A DNA stretch of 64,000 bases from Chlorogloea sp. CCALA 695 (GCF_003003885.1 NZ_PVWN01000006.1:62001-126000); one strand, 5' to 3'. Positions 35,412 to 46,136 are shown, counted from the stretch's first letter. Program-made: numbers and translations. The notes: generated by a model from the sequence alone, not told the origin.

Positions 35412-35721
35412 TGTGCTTGCTAATATTAATGTCTTGAATTACGTTACGTTGATTTGGTAAAAAGGCAAAAACTTTTTACTTTTCTTTAACAAAAAGTTTC
35501 TCAATTTAAAGTTTTGCAGTAAAAGCCCATGACTAAAGCTTTTAGAGTAGAGTTCCCACCTGCGAGTAACTTATGTAAGTAAGTAAACCCAATCAAGCGT
35601 ATTAAAATAAACCGAAAATACTTAGATGATAAATAAAATATTATCTATGGCTTAAGCTTGATGCCGCAACTAATATTCAACAACTATCGTCAACAAAACA
35701 GTTTGTTAAATCTACTTAAAA
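35412..35721. other. Divergent AT-rich spacer
   Basis: 310 bases between the SLH protein gene and the DUF1400 gene. It is AT-rich, with no gene, hairpin or named operator recognised. It should contain both promoters. Confidence 0.5.
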
Positions 35722-36279
35722 ATGTCATTATTACGTCGAAGTTTACTGCTATCTGTAATTATTTCACTTTCTCTATCTAATGGAAGTGTTTTTGCAGCAG
35801 AAAGTGTGTTGTTAAAATACCGTATTTTTCGAGAATCAATTGCAGTTAAAGAGCTAACAACTTTTGCTCAAACTGGTGAATTGTCAACATCGTTACGAGT
35901 TAATTTAGCTTTAGCAAAACAAGAGCCAAAAAAGATTCGCAAATACTTAACTGAATCTGTAACAGTTAGTCCAGTATTATTAGATCGAATACTAAATAGC
36001 CCTATTGGTAATGTTGTCCTCGATCAAATTGGTGAAGCTATACATACACCGTCACGCAAAGCTGATCGCCAAGCTTTAAGAGCAGCGTTAGTTTTATCAG
36101 CAAGTAGCGATCGCAATGGTAGTAGCGCTAAAAGCAATAGTATTAGCCTAATTGAGGTAATCCAAAATTATCCTACTTCAGAAATTGAAGTGGAAGGGGA
36201 AGTTTTAGAGCGTGCTTATCGCCAATTGCGCCAATTAGGAGGCAGTTTGCAAGATTTGCTACAGCGAATTCCTCGATAA
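35722..36279 (+). CDS. DUF1400 exported protein
   Basis: 185 residues. The signal peptide (LLRRSLLLSVIISLSLSNGSVFA, cleavage near residue 26) is followed by the DUF1400 pattern (LLKYRIFRESIAVKELTTFAQTGELS ... LDRILNSPIGNVVLDQIGEAI) that precedes an alpha/beta hydrolase in larger cyanobacterial proteins. Here the hydrolase part is absent, so it is a stand-alone DUF1400 protein. The function is unknown; it is probably periplasmic or in the thylakoid lumen. Confidence 0.8.
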   Translation: MSLLRRSLLLSVIISLSLSNGSVFAAESVLLKYRIFRESIAVKELTTFAQTGELSTSLRVNLALAKQEPKKIRKYLTESVTVSPVLLDRILNSPIGNVVLDQIGEAIHTPSRKADRQALRAALVLSASSDRNGSSAKSNSISLIEVIQNYPTSEIEVEGEVLERAYRQLRQLGGSLQDLLQRIPR

Positions 36280-36337
36280 TAAGTTGTAAATTTAACTTTT
36301 ACTGCTGAAATTTCAATTACTGATAAAGTGCCGTGAT

Positions 36338-36781
36338 TTACTGCAAGCGCAACGAATAATGATGAAACACCTCATCTTCCTCATACCCTAATGATTCGTA
36401 CAGCGCTTGCGCCGCATGATTTGATTGCTGTGTTGAAAGACCTATACGGATGGCTCCAGTTTCCTCAGCGTACTGCTTTGCGATCGCCATAAGTAACCGA
36501 GCTATTCCTTGATTTCGGTGTGAAAAAGTAACAAACAAATCGTTCAAAATCCAAACTCGTTTCATGGACACAGAGGAAAAACTAGGATAAAGCTGAGTAA
36601 AGCCTACAATTTGATCGCCATCCCTTGCAGCAAAAATAGTCGAGTCGCAATATTCAAATCGATTTTTTAAAAATAGCCTTGCACCATCAAGGTCTGAGGA
36701 CTGCTGATAAAAAACGCGATATTGGTCAAACAACACAGACAGCGCTTCAAGGTGTTCAATGTTTGCTAAAAAGACTTTCAT
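36338..36781 (-). CDS. GNAT-family N-acetyltransferase
   Basis: 147 residues with a single GNAT fold. The acetyl-CoA pyrophosphate-binding loop is HRNQGIARLLM (about residues 86-96), preceded by WILNDLFVTF on the beta-4 strand and followed by LSTQQSNHAAQALYESLGY. The substrate cannot be told from sequence; members of this subgroup acetylate small amines or protein N termini. It is convergent with the DUF1400 gene. Confidence 0.85.
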   Translation of the reverse strand: MKVFLANIEHLEALSVLFDQYRVFYQQSSDLDGARLFLKNRFEYCDSTIFAARDGDQIVGFTQLYPSFSSVSMKRVWILNDLFVTFSHRNQGIARLLMAIAKQYAEETGAIRIGLSTQQSNHAAQALYESLGYEEDEVFHHYSLRLQ

Positions 36782-36946
36782 CGGTTTCTACTGCCACTTG
36801 CCAATTTAACAGAATATATCGTAGGAGCCTCAACTCCACAAATTGAAGCATTCAATATCGATGGCATTTAGCGTCAATCTTATCTAGAACAACCGATCCG
36901 AATCGTGCCATAATAATCGGTCTGTAATAACTGACTTCTCCTGGCT

Positions 36947-38014
36947 ATGGTTTCATCACCCCAAACTCCCACAGACCTTGCTGCCGTATTATCTGAACCA
37001 GTGGATCTAACTTTTCAATTGCCCGATCCAGAAGATGAGGAGATCCCTGAATTAGATTTTCAACAGCAAATTGATAGCGCTTGGCAAGTATGCGATCGCT
37101 TTGATTTGCAAACAGAAATTTGGCGGGGGCGAATTTTACGCGCTGTGCGCGATCGCGAAAAAAAACATGGTGATGCCCGTGGGAGTGGTTTTCTTGACTG
37201 GCTTAAAATAAGAGAAATTAGCAAAAGTCAAGCTTACGCAATTATCGCCTTAGCCAACAGTGCTGATACCTTAATGGCAGAAGGACAGCTAGATCCGGCT
37301 GCGGTGAGGTGTTTTAGCAAACGCGCCTTTATGGAGACAGCAAAAGCCGATCCAGAAGTACAGCAATTAGTTACCGATGCAGCTAAAAATGGCGATCGCA
37401 TTACCCGCCGAGAAGTACGTCAAATTGCCGATGAATGGACGGCGATGACTTCTGATTTAGTCCCTGATAGCGTAAAAGAAAAAGTCAATGATCGCACTTT
37501 ACCTAGCCGCTATTTACCGCCTATGGTCAGAGAAATTGAAAAGTTGCCAGAGTCTCATCAAACAATTTTGCGGCAAGAAATCGCCCTTAATCCTGATGTA
37601 GAAACGGTAAAACAAGTCACTTCTGAGGCTAAATACTTAGCAAAATACCTCGATGCTGCAACTAGCGTTCAAGTATTTGATGGCGGTGCGGTAGACTTAG
37701 AAATGGCTTTAGAAGAAGCTTTAAGATTAGGCTGCATTAATACGGCGGCGGACTTGGTTAATCAAGCATCGCAATTAGAACAAACCATCGCTAAACTTTA
37801 TACTACCTGGAAGCGGATCGGCAGCTTATCCGATAGATTGTATGTAGATACAGGAGCAAGTACCCCAAATTTACGCAGCCTTTTAACTTGCCTAGAGCAA
37901 TTAACTGGGGAAGTAATGGAGATTCAATTAGGGGAAAATAGCGATAGCGCAAGCGCGCACGCAGGGCTTCGCACTATTCGCCTGCAAATTCAAGAAACTA
38001 CCACCCAATCTTAG
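36947..38014 (+). CDS. Conserved cyanobacterial protein of unknown function
   Basis: 355 residues, no signal peptide or membrane helices, acidic N terminus. A region near residues 60-125 (RILRAVRDREKKHGD...FLDWLKIREISKSQAYAIIALANSADTLMAEGQL) looks helix-turn-helix-like and recalls ParB/KorB- or DUF3102-type DNA-binding segments. The rest is helical (about 125-300). I do not recognise a named family. A DNA-binding or partition-like role is a guess. Its stop overlaps the end of the convergent permease gene by four bases. Confidence 0.6.
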   Translation: MVSSPQTPTDLAAVLSEPVDLTFQLPDPEDEEIPELDFQQQIDSAWQVCDRFDLQTEIWRGRILRAVRDREKKHGDARGSGFLDWLKIREISKSQAYAIIALANSADTLMAEGQLDPAAVRCFSKRAFMETAKADPEVQQLVTDAAKNGDRITRREVRQIADEWTAMTSDLVPDSVKEKVNDRTLPSRYLPPMVREIEKLPESHQTILRQEIALNPDVETVKQVTSEAKYLAKYLDAATSVQVFDGGAVDLEMALEEALRLGCINTAADLVNQASQLEQTIAKLYTTWKRIGSLSDRLYVDTGASTPNLRSLLTCLEQLTGEVMEIQLGENSDSASAHAGLRTIRLQIQETTTQS

Positions 38015-38844
38015 TTTTTAATACCTGTAGTAGCAATCCCGCGCATAAATTGGCGTTGCCCGACTAGAAATAATAAAATTACAGGTATTGTAGAAATTGC
38101 CACTGCCGCCATTAATATGGGCCAATTATTAGTAAACTGTTCTTGAAACTCTGCTAAAGCTAGTTGTACTGTTCTTAATTGCGGCTTAGTTGTAAAAACT
38201 AAAGGTTTAAATAAATCGTTCCATTCGCCAATAAATGTAAATAAAAACAGTGTTACTAAAGCTGGACGCGATAACGGTAGCATAACTCGCCATAATATCT
38301 GCCAGCGATTAGCGCCATCGATAGCGGCGGCTTCTTCTAATTCCACAGGGATAGTTTGAAAATATTGCCGCATTAAAAATATCCCAAAACCACTTACCGC
38401 CGTAGGCAAAATTAGCGCCCCATAGGTATTAATTAAGTGTCCCCATTTCAAAACTAAAAATATAGGAATTACTAATAACTGAAACGGAATTACGAGCGTT
38501 GCCAATACAATTAATAACAAAGCTTGCCTACCGCGAAACTTTAACCTTGCTAAAGCATAGCCTGCTAACGCTGAAGTAATAATTTGTAAGCCTGTAACTG
38601 CCAAAGCCACCAAAGTAGAATTAGCAAAAGCTAACAGGAACTCTCCCCGTCTCCAAGCGTCTTGATAATTAACTAGAGTCAAACCCCTTTGGGCTGATTT
38701 GCCCAGGGTATTGGAGGGCGTAAAAGATGTAAGGAACACTACGCCTAGAGGTAACAGTACAACGAGCGCTCCTAGAATGAGTAAAAACAAGCTTAAAAAG
38801 TCGAAAAGCCTTTCTAATTTAGGCTTTTTACTATCATTATCCAT
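38011..38844 (-). CDS. Sugar ABC transporter permease (MalG type)
   Basis: 277 residues, about six membrane helices. The EAA coupling loop is EEAAAIDGANRWQILWRVMLP (about residues 170-190), and the C terminus is the MalG/UgpE-like FMRGIATTGIKN. It would import a sugar or osmolyte with a MalF-type partner, a binding protein and an ATPase, none of which is in the neighbourhood. It is a lone permease gene, so partners are encoded elsewhere. GgtD (glucosylglycerol) is one possibility I cannot confirm. Confidence 0.85.
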   Translation of the reverse strand: MDNDSKKPKLERLFDFLSLFLLILGALVVLLPLGVVFLTSFTPSNTLGKSAQRGLTLVNYQDAWRRGEFLLAFANSTLVALAVTGLQIITSALAGYALARLKFRGRQALLLIVLATLVIPFQLLVIPIFLVLKWGHLINTYGALILPTAVSGFGIFLMRQYFQTIPVELEEAAAIDGANRWQILWRVMLPLSRPALVTLFLFTFIGEWNDLFKPLVFTTKPQLRTVQLALAEFQEQFTNNWPILMAAVAISTIPVILLFLVGQRQFMRGIATTGIKN

Positions 38845-39028
38845 CAGTTTTTATCTAAATAAAGGTTTTTTCGGGTGTAAAGAGCGACTTCTTCCCCTAG
38901 GACGTTAATATTTAAAATAGTGCTTTGTTTAAGTTAAATTAACCACAGTGACTTTTACTCTTAACTAAGTAGGAGTCATCGCAATAATGCTGTCCACCAA
39001 TTCACGTTAAATAGGAGTGAATAGACCT

Positions 39029-39724
39029 ATGCAGCAACTTGCTGCCAACTCTGAACTCGATTTTCAGAGCGAAGTCTATAAGGATGCTTATAGCCGCGTC
39101 AACGCCATTGTAATTGAAGGGGAACAAGAAGCCCACGAAAATTACATCACACTTACGCAAATGATGCCAGAACATCAGGACGATTTAATTCGTTTGTCCA
39201 AGATGGAAAGCCGCCACAAAAAAGGCTTTGAAGCCTGCGCGCGTAACTTAAAGGTAACGCCAGATTTGCCCTTCGCCAAATCATTCTTTGCTTCCCTGCA
39301 TCAGAACTTTCAAGATGCAGCCAAAGAGGGACGAGTAGTTACCTGCTTGCTGATTCAATCGCTAATTATTGAATGTTTTGCGATCGCAGCTTACAACATC
39401 TACATCCCCGTTGCTGATGATTTTGCGCGCAAAATCACCGAAGGTGTTGTCAAAGACGAATATAGCCATCTCAACTTTGGCGAAGTTTGGCTAAAAAACA
39501 ACTTTGAAACCGCAAAAGCTGAATTAGAACAAGCCAACCGCCAGAATCTACCTATAGTTTGGCAAATGCTTAATCAAGTAGCCGAGGATGCCCAAGTTCT
39601 CGCTATGGAAAAAGAGGCGTTGGTTGAAGACTTTATGATTCAGTACGGTGAAGCTTTAAGTAATATTGGCTTTACTACCCGCGACATCATGCGCCTATCA
39701 GCCTACGGCTTGAGTGCGGCTTAA
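39029..39724 (+). CDS. Aldehyde-deformylating oxygenase (alkane biosynthesis)
   Basis: 231 residues from the ATG at 39029. A GTG at 39017 would add four residues, but with the ATG all six di-iron ligands fall on the reference numbering: Glu32, Glu60, His63, Glu115, Glu144 and His147. The AGGAG ribosome site is 12 bases upstream. The enzyme converts C16-C18 fatty aldehydes to C(n-1) alkanes plus formate using O2 and ferredoxin-supplied electrons. It works with the acyl-ACP reductase encoded 106 bases downstream, in the order conserved across cyanobacteria. Confidence 0.96.
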   Translation: MQQLAANSELDFQSEVYKDAYSRVNAIVIEGEQEAHENYITLTQMMPEHQDDLIRLSKMESRHKKGFEACARNLKVTPDLPFAKSFFASLHQNFQDAAKEGRVVTCLLIQSLIIECFAIAAYNIYIPVADDFARKITEGVVKDEYSHLNFGEVWLKNNFETAKAELEQANRQNLPIVWQMLNQVAEDAQVLAMEKEALVEDFMIQYGEALSNIGFTTRDIMRLSAYGLSAA

Positions 39725-39830
39725 ATAACTTGGGGGCAATTGTCTATTGCCCCAATAATAGCCAAGGTACTCTAATTTTTTATCCACTTACTCCAATTTG
39801 ACCGGATTTATAGGTCTAATAAAGCAATTA

Positions 39831-40856
39831 ATGTTTGGTCTAATCGGACACCTTACCAGCTTGCAGCACGCCCAATCGGTAGCCAAAGAATTAGGCTACC
39901 CTGAATACGCCGATCAAGGGCTAGATTTTTGGTGCAGCGCCCCGCCCCAAATTGTCGATAATATTACGGTTACTAGCATCACCGGGCAAAAAATCGAAGG
40001 GCGCTATGTAGAATCATGCTTTTTACCAGAAATGCTTGCCAATCGTCGGATTAAAGCCGCGACGCGCAAAATTTTAAACGCGATGGCTCATGCCCAAAAG
40101 CACGGGATTGACATTACAGCTTTAGGCGGTTTTTCTTCAATTATTTTTGAAAACTTTAATTTACAAGAAAATAAGCAAGTTCGTAATATAAAGCTAGAAT
40201 TTGAACGTTTTACCACCGGAAATACTCATACAGCATATATAATCTGCCGTCAGGTAGAACAAGCTTCTAAACAATTGGGAATTGAATTATCAAAAGCTAC
40301 TGTTGCCATTTGTGGTGCAACGGGAGATATTGGTAGCGCGGTTTGTCGCTGGTTAGAAAGCCGTACAGACGTTGCAGAGTTGCTACTAATTGCGCGAAAT
40401 CAAGAACGACTCAAAGAACTCCAAGCAGAGCTAGGACGGGGTAAAATTATGGGCTTAGAGGAAGCCTTACCCCAAGCAGATATAATTGTCTGGGTTGCTA
40501 GTATGCCTAAAGGTGTAGAAATTGATCCAAAGGTGCTAAAGCAACCATGTTTGCTAATTGATGGCGGTTATCCCAAAAACTTAGGCACTAAACTACAGCA
40601 TCCCGGCATTCATGTCTTAAATGGTGGCATTGTCGAGCATTCTTTAGATATTGACTGGCGGATTATGCACATCGTCAGCCTGATGGATGTGCCAACACGT
40701 CAGCTTTTTGCCTGTTTTGCCGAGTCGATGCTGTTGGAATTTGAAAAAATACATACCAACTTTTCTTGGGGGCGCAACCAAATTACTGTGGCAAAAATGG
40801 AGCAAATTGGCGCAGCTTCTATTAAGCACGGATTTCAACCGCTTTTAAGCTATTAG
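39831..40856 (+). CDS. Long-chain acyl-ACP reductase
   Basis: 341 residues from the ATG at 39831 ([11 protein letters not shown], the family's usual start; a TTG at 39798 is rejected). It reduces fatty acyl-ACP to the aldehyde with NADPH. The Rossmann motif is [15 protein letters not shown] in the middle of the chain, and the catalytic cysteine is probably Cys295 in LFACFAES. It feeds the oxygenase encoded upstream and is followed after 30 bases by accA, which supplies malonyl-CoA for fatty acid synthesis. Confidence 0.95.
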   Translation: MFGLIGHLTSLQHAQSVAKELGYPEYADQGLDFWCSAPPQIVDNITVTSITGQKIEGRYVESCFLPEMLANRRIKAATRKILNAMAHAQKHGIDITALGGFSSIIFENFNLQENKQVRNIKLEFERFTTGNTHTAYIICRQVEQASKQLGIELSKATVAICGATGDIGSAVCRWLESRTDVAELLLIARNQERLKELQAELGRGKIMGLEEALPQADIIVWVASMPKGVEIDPKVLKQPCLLIDGGYPKNLGTKLQHPGIHVLNGGIVEHSLDIDWRIMHIVSLMDVPTRQLFACFAESMLLEFEKIHTNFSWGRNQITVAKMEQIGAASIKHGFQPLLSY

Positions 40857-40886
40857 TCAAAATATCCAGAGCAAAAAAACAAAGCA

Positions 40887-41867
40887 ATGGCAACAACTGA
40901 GCGCAAGCCCCTACTGTTGGACTTTGAAAAGCCGTTAACGGATCTAGAATTGCGAATTAACCAAATCCGCGAATTAGCAACCGAAAACGGCGTTGATGTG
41001 TCCGAGGAAATTCGGCGGCTAGAAGCGCGGGCAAAGTCCCTACGTCAAGAAATTTTTAGCAGCCTTTCCCCCGCCCAAAGATTGCAACTAGCCCGTCATC
41101 CCCGCCGCCCTAGTACCTTTGATTATATTCAAGCTATTAGCGACGAGTGGCTAGAACTTCATGGCGATCGCCGGGGCTTTGACGATCCGGCTTTAGTTGG
41201 TGGTGTTGGGCGGTTAGCAGGTCGTCCTGTCGTAATGTTAGGGCAACAAAAAGGACGAGACACTAAAGATAATATTGCCCGTAATTTTGGCATGGCATCC
41301 CCTGGAGGCTACCGTAAAGCCATGCGGCTGATGGATCACGCCAACCGCTTTGGGATGCCGATTATTACGTTTATTGATACTCCCGGCGCATGGTCGGGTA
41401 TTGAAGCGGAACACCAAGGACAAGGAGAAGCGATCGCCTACAATTTGCGCGAAATGTTCCGCCTTGATGTGCCAATTATTTGTACAGTAATTGGGGAAGG
41501 CGGATCAGGGGGCGCTTTGGGTATTGGCGTGGGCGATCGCTTATTAATGTTTGAACACTCGGTTTACACCGTCGCTACTCCCGAAGCTTGTGCGGCGATT
41601 CTGTGGAAAGATGCCAGCAAAGCACCCCAAGCGGCGGTAGCTTTAAAAATTACTTCTTGGGATTTAAAAAATCTGGGCATTATCGACTTTATTATCCCTG
41701 AACCCGTCGGCGGCGCTCATTCTGACCCCGTTACCGCCGCCGCAACGCTTAAGAGCGCATTGATTGACAATTTAGACGAATTAGCAGCTTTGCCTTGTAG
41801 CGATCGCAAACAAATGCGTTATCAAAAGTTTCGCCAATTAGGGAAGTTTTCAGAACTGCACCATTAG
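40887..41867 (+). CDS. accA: Acetyl-CoA carboxylase carboxyltransferase subunit alpha
   Basis: 326 residues. It transfers the carboxyl group from biotin-BCCP to acetyl-CoA, as the alpha half of the alpha2beta2 transferase with AccD (encoded elsewhere). Crotonase-like signature regions are intact: [45 protein letters not shown] and [18 protein letters not shown]. Adjacency to the acyl-ACP reductase is a conserved cyanobacterial arrangement. Confidence 0.96.
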   Translation: MATTERKPLLLDFEKPLTDLELRINQIRELATENGVDVSEEIRRLEARAKSLRQEIFSSLSPAQRLQLARHPRRPSTFDYIQAISDEWLELHGDRRGFDDPALVGGVGRLAGRPVVMLGQQKGRDTKDNIARNFGMASPGGYRKAMRLMDHANRFGMPIITFIDTPGAWSGIEAEHQGQGEAIAYNLREMFRLDVPIICTVIGEGGSGGALGIGVGDRLLMFEHSVYTVATPEACAAILWKDASKAPQAAVALKITSWDLKNLGIIDFIIPEPVGGAHSDPVTAAATLKSALIDNLDELAALPCSDRKQMRYQKFRQLGKFSELHH

Positions 41868-42031
41868 TCACCGATTCTTTCTAGGTGGTATAGTTGGAAA
41901 AATATGTAAATTTTTATTACTTTTTGATCATTTCTAGTCAATTAATGGTTTTAGGTAATTGAATTTATCTTGACGATTACAGTTTATGCCAAAACTAAAA
42001 ATACTTGGCGCAAGGAAAGTAAAAAAGCTGT

Positions 42032-42748
42032 ATGAATAATTTGAGTAAGCCTAAAGCGTTAATTACTGGGGCAAGTAGCGGACTTGGCAAGGCAACAGCT
42101 TTAGAATTTGCTAAAGCTGGAATAGATGTAGCCTTAGTTGGGCGTTCTATAGATAAATTAACTTCCGTTGCCAGCGCAGCCGCAGCTACAGGAGTAAAAG
42201 CTAAAGCTTACGAGCTAGATTTGGCAAAAGTTGAGCAGGTACGCGAACAAATCCAATTAATTGCTTTAGACTTTGGCGGCATTGATATTTTAGTTAATAA
42301 TGCCGGAATCGGTTACATTGGAACGTTGAGCGAAACACCTTTAGCAGACTGGTTAATGGTAATTAATCTCAATCTTACAAGTGTATTTCAGTGCATTGTC
42401 GGCATACTGCCCACAATGCGAAGTCACGGAGGGACAATTATTAATATTGCCTCGATTGCAGGTAAACAACCATTTCCTGGTTGGGGAGCTTATAGCGTTA
42501 GTAAAGCGGGATTAATTGCCCTATCTAAAACTGTAGCCGCCGAAGAACGCGATCGTGGCATCAGGGTTACAGCTATTTGTCCTGGAGCGGTAGATACAGA
42601 ACTATGGGACACGCTGGAATCAAATTTTGACCGCAAAGTAATGTTAACGCCGCAAATCGTCGCTCAATCAGTTTTGCATACAGCACTATTGCCTAAGAGC
42701 GCCGTAATTGATGAATTGACATTAATGCCCAGCGCCGGAAGCTTATAA
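42032..42748 (+). CDS. Short-chain dehydrogenase/reductase
   Basis: 238 residues of the classical SDR family: TGASSGLGKA (NAD(P) loop, residues 12-21), NNAGIG, a catalytic Ser in NIASIAGK, and YSVSKAG with the Tyr/Lys pair. The Arg-rich VGRS after the first strand suggests NADP(H). It follows accA in the lipid block. FabG is another SDR, but this one lacks close FabG wording, so the substrate is open. The next gene starts directly after its stop codon. Confidence 0.88.
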   Translation: MNNLSKPKALITGASSGLGKATALEFAKAGIDVALVGRSIDKLTSVASAAAATGVKAKAYELDLAKVEQVREQIQLIALDFGGIDILVNNAGIGYIGTLSETPLADWLMVINLNLTSVFQCIVGILPTMRSHGGTIINIASIAGKQPFPGWGAYSVSKAGLIALSKTVAAEERDRGIRVTAICPGAVDTELWDTLESNFDRKVMLTPQIVAQSVLHTALLPKSAVIDELTLMPSAGSL

Positions 42749-43474
42749 ATGAACACTAATAGCGATCGCGCCGAATCTTTTTTAATTTCTGACATGAGAG
42801 AATCTATGGACGGACAAAATTCTTTAAATCTTAACCTTTCAACTAGACCTGATCGCAACACTCAAAACGGTAAAGAACCGAATTTACAGCCGCCATCGGA
42901 AGACCTCAACGAGCCAATGAGAGAAGCGGTGCGGACGTTGTTATTAGGTGTAGGAGAAGATCCGGAGCGAGAGGGATTGTTAAAAACTCCTAAGCGCGTC
43001 GCTGAAGCTATGCGATTTTTGACTAGCGGCTACAACCAATCTTTAGAAGACTTGGTTAATGGAGCAATTTTTGATGAAGGGCATAATGAGATGGTACTGG
43101 TTAGAGATATCAGCACTTTTAGCCTCTGCGAACATCATATGTTGCCATTTATGGGCAAAACTCATGTTGCTTATATTCCCAATCAAAAAGTAGTAGGTTT
43201 AAGCAAATTGGCGCGAATTGTTGAGATGTATTCTCGACGATTGCAAGTGCAGGAGCGGTTAACCCGTCAAATTGCTGAAGCAGTGCAGACTATTTTAGAA
43301 CCAAAGGGAGTAGCAGTTGTGATTGAAGCAAGTCATATGTGTATGGTCATGCGCGGCGTACAAAAGCCCGGTTCTTGGACAGTTACAAGTGCAATGGTAG
43401 GCGTTTTTCAAGATGAGCAAAAAACCCGCGAAGAATTTTTTAATTTAATTCGCCATCAAGCAGCATTTTTCTAA
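42749..43474 (+). CDS. folE: GTP cyclohydrolase I
   Basis: 241 residues; makes dihydroneopterin triphosphate from GTP for folate and pterin synthesis. Zinc ligands and active-site features are visible in [18 protein letters not shown] (Cys and His), [26 protein letters not shown] and [13 protein letters not shown] (second zinc Cys region). The first 40 residues are poorly conserved; the ATG touches the stop of the SDR gene with zero spacing, and later ATGs (for example in DMRESMDG) are possible true starts. Confidence 0.93.
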   Translation: MNTNSDRAESFLISDMRESMDGQNSLNLNLSTRPDRNTQNGKEPNLQPPSEDLNEPMREAVRTLLLGVGEDPEREGLLKTPKRVAEAMRFLTSGYNQSLEDLVNGAIFDEGHNEMVLVRDISTFSLCEHHMLPFMGKTHVAYIPNQKVVGLSKLARIVEMYSRRLQVQERLTRQIAEAVQTILEPKGVAVVIEASHMCMVMRGVQKPGSWTVTSAMVGVFQDEQKTREEFFNLIRHQAAFF

Positions 43475-43542
43475 AGTAACGAGCAATTGAGGGCCGCTAC
43501 CCAATTTTGTAGCCCTATTAAAACAGACAAAATCTATATTTT

Positions 43543-43560
43543 CCCCCTTTTTTAAGGGGG
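43543..43560 (+). terminator. Hairpin between convergent folE and hemW
   Basis: CCCCCTT (43543-43549) and AAGGGGG (43554-43560) around a TTTT loop. It lies between the ends of two convergent genes. There is a T-run before but not after the stem on the plus strand, so it fits the minus strand better, where AAAA-rich context follows. This hairpin type is also a common dispersed element in cyanobacteria. Confidence 0.5.
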
Positions 43561-43602
43561 AGTAAAACTATCGCTACCACCGAAAGACTTTGCTCTCATC
43601 CT

Positions 43603-44826
43603 CTAAGTCAACCGCTCAAACAAAGCCGCCAAGACCACATTAGAAAATAAAAAGCCTTCAGGATCGGTAAACCTGGCATATTTAAACTTTTCCCTAGTTA
43701 CAAATTCTATCCAACCTTGCTTTTGGTAAGGTTGCAAACACTGCTCAATTTTTTCTCCTGTAGGGACACCAAATAACTGACTTAAACTTGATAAATTTAC
43801 CCCTTCTTGAAGACGCAATCCCAACATCAGCGTTTCTAACAACATCTCCTCTACAGGCGTTAACGGGCAATCTATAACCCCATAAGCCGCCGTATATTTT
43901 CTCACCCAGTCGTAGTATTCGGTAGTCTTGCGGGGTCTTGTATAGCGCTGTCCTTCCACGTAGCTAGTTGCACCCATACCAAAGCCATAATAAGAGCGAT
44001 TTTCCCAATAAACTCGATTGTGACGGCATTGATACCCCGCCAAAGCATAGTTAGATATCTCGTAATGTTCGTAACCTGCGGCGGTGAGTATTTCCCTACT
44101 TTGACGGTACATTTGGGCTGTAAGTTCGTCGGTGGGTAGCGGCGCTACTCCTGGTTTATAATACTTGCCAAAAGCTGTAACTGGCTCAATGGTTAGATCG
44201 TAAATAGAAATATGATTAGGCGCAATTTTTACCGCCGCCAGTAAGGATTCTTGCCATTGAGCTAAAGTTTGGTGTGGTAAACCAGAAATTAAATCTAAGC
44301 TAAAACTTGGTACGTTTACTTGACGAATTATGTCTATAGATCGCCAAATATCATCAACAGAGTGCGATCGCCCACAAACTTGTAATAACTCCTGCTCAAA
44401 TGCTTGTACTCCCATACTCACTCGGTTTATCCCAGCTTTGACATAGCCCTGCAACTGTTCTAAATCAAAGGTTCCCGGATCTATTTCCATCGATATTTCT
44501 GCCGAGGAAGATAGCCCAAATTGCTGAACGAGACTTTCTATAATTTGGGTAATTTGATTTGCGGACAGCAACGAAGGCGTACCACCGCCAAAAAACACTG
44601 TTTCTAACGGTTTGCCGATATTTGGAGTAGCAGCAATTTCTCTCTTGATTGCGCGAACATAATCAGAGATACTAGGGGAGTTTTCGCCTCTGGCGCGATC
44701 GCCTACCACTTTTACCGGAAAATCACAGTAAAAGCATCGTCTCCTACAAAAAGGTATATGCACGTAGGCAGAACTAGGAATTTCTATAATTAGAGGCTCA
44801 AAAACTTGTTTTAATTCGCTTAACAC
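43603..44826 (-). CDS. hemW: HemW, radical SAM heme chaperone
   Basis: 407 residues. Radical SAM motif CX3CX2C at Cys27, Cys31 and Cys34 (IPFCRRRCFYCDF), GGGTPSLL for SAM binding, GVQAFEQELL, and the HNRVYWENRSYYGFG segment shared by HemN/HemW. The extra Cys of true HemN (CX3CX2CXC) is absent, which points to HemW, the heme-trafficking protein, rather than coproporphyrinogen dehydrogenase. It is convergent with folE. Confidence 0.9.
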   Translation of the reverse strand: MLSELKQVFEPLIIEIPSSAYVHIPFCRRRCFYCDFPVKVVGDRARGENSPSISDYVRAIKREIAATPNIGKPLETVFFGGGTPSLLSANQITQIIESLVQQFGLSSSAEISMEIDPGTFDLEQLQGYVKAGINRVSMGVQAFEQELLQVCGRSHSVDDIWRSIDIIRQVNVPSFSLDLISGLPHQTLAQWQESLLAAVKIAPNHISIYDLTIEPVTAFGKYYKPGVAPLPTDELTAQMYRQSREILTAAGYEHYEISNYALAGYQCRHNRVYWENRSYYGFGMGATSYVEGQRYTRPRKTTEYYDWVRKYTAAYGVIDCPLTPVEEMLLETLMLGLRLQEGVNLSSLSQLFGVPTGEKIEQCLQPYQKQGWIEFVTREKFKYARFTDPEGFLFSNVVLAALFERLT

Positions 44827-45055
44827 CTTAATTTAACTGGCGATTGCCAAGCTTAAACTTAATTAATAGTTCAATTTTTGCTCTAATATATTAAAAGTTT
44901 TTTGATTTTTTAAAAAACCCATAACTTATATTTTCGCCGATACCCATTTTAAACAACGCTTAAAAGAGTAAAAATACTATCATAGAACAATATCAAATTG
45001 GTTGATCGATCTTCTATGCGGAAATTACAACCAAATTATTCAAGTGGCTAAAACC

Positions 45056-46135
45056 ATGCTTGATGCAATTATAATCCTTTCATTTATCATAGCAGGAGCC
45101 GGAATCGGCTTCTACAGCCTCGAATTATTACCTATATCAGTCCAACAGCAAGTTACAAACGAAGATGCACTGCGATCAATCGTTGGCGTGTTTGGCGCGG
45201 TTATTGGCGGCGCGGTGGGCTTGAGTTTCCAAATTACCTATCGTCGTTTGGAAACCAAAGTTAGAGAAATGCCTGTCGATGTTCTCCTAACTCGCACCAT
45301 CGGTTTAGTAGCAGGCTTATTGGTCGCAAACTTAATGTTAGCGCCGCTATTTTTGCTGCCAATTCCTGAAGACTTTGCTTTTATTAAACCTTTAGTCGCT
45401 ATTCTTGGTAGTTTCATCTCAGCATTTTCAGGGATTAGTTTAGCCGATACTCACGGACGGAGTTTTTTGCGGATCATTAACCCTAATACTGTTGAATCTA
45501 TGCTAGTAGCTGAAGGTACGCTCAAACCTTCTATTACTAAAGTTTTAGACACTAGCTGTATTATTGATGGTCGTATAGAAGCTTTACTAGAAACGGGATT
45601 TTTAGAAGGGCAGATTTTAGTACCTCAGTTTGTCTTGCAAGAATTACAGCAACTAGCGGATGGGGCAAAAGATTTAAAAAGAGTTCGAGGACGACGAGGG
45701 TTAGAAATTCTCAACCGTATTAAAGAATCTTACCCAGAACGCATTATTATTAACTCTACAGACTACGAAGATATCCCGACGGTAGATGCCAAGTTAGTAA
45801 GATTCGCCCAAGATATCAATGGTACGCTCCTAACTAACGATTACAATCTATCCAAAGTTGCCAGCGTCCAGAAAGTTCCGGTTTTAAATGTCAACGATTT
45901 AGTCAATGCTGTTCGTCCTAGCTACCTCCCCGGCGACAATATAGACATCAAAATTCTCAAAGAAGGTAAAGAAGCTAGTCAAGGTATTGGCTACTTAGAA
46001 GATGGCACAATGGTTGTGGTAGAAGAAGGTAGCCCTTTTGTGGGCGCAGAGGTGCGAGTCGTTGTAACTAGCGCTTTACAAACCTCCGCCGGGAGAATGA
46101 TTTTTGCCAAAACCCAAGCCTCAGCTTTGGCTTAA
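45056..46135 (+). CDS. Membrane PIN-TRAM domain protein (YacL-like)
   Basis: 359 residues from the ATG at 45056; a TTG at 45002 would add 18 residues before the natural first helix. Four membrane helices (1-20, 40-60, 80-105, 110-130) precede a PIN nuclease domain (LDTSCIIDGRIEALLETGFL with the acidic residue pair, TNDYNLSKVA) and a C-terminal TRAM domain of RNA-binding type (GIGYLEDGTMVVVEEG). It is the YacL/PilT-N family, probably a membrane-bound RNase. It is followed one base later by a small zinc-ribbon gene. Confidence 0.9.
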   Translation: MLDAIIILSFIIAGAGIGFYSLELLPISVQQQVTNEDALRSIVGVFGAVIGGAVGLSFQITYRRLETKVREMPVDVLLTRTIGLVAGLLVANLMLAPLFLLPIPEDFAFIKPLVAILGSFISAFSGISLADTHGRSFLRIINPNTVESMLVAEGTLKPSITKVLDTSCIIDGRIEALLETGFLEGQILVPQFVLQELQQLADGAKDLKRVRGRRGLEILNRIKESYPERIIINSTDYEDIPTVDAKLVRFAQDINGTLLTNDYNLSKVASVQKVPVLNVNDLVNAVRPSYLPGDNIDIKILKEGKEASQGIGYLEDGTMVVVEEGSPFVGAEVRVVVTSALQTSAGRMIFAKTQASALA

Positions 46136-46136
46136 G

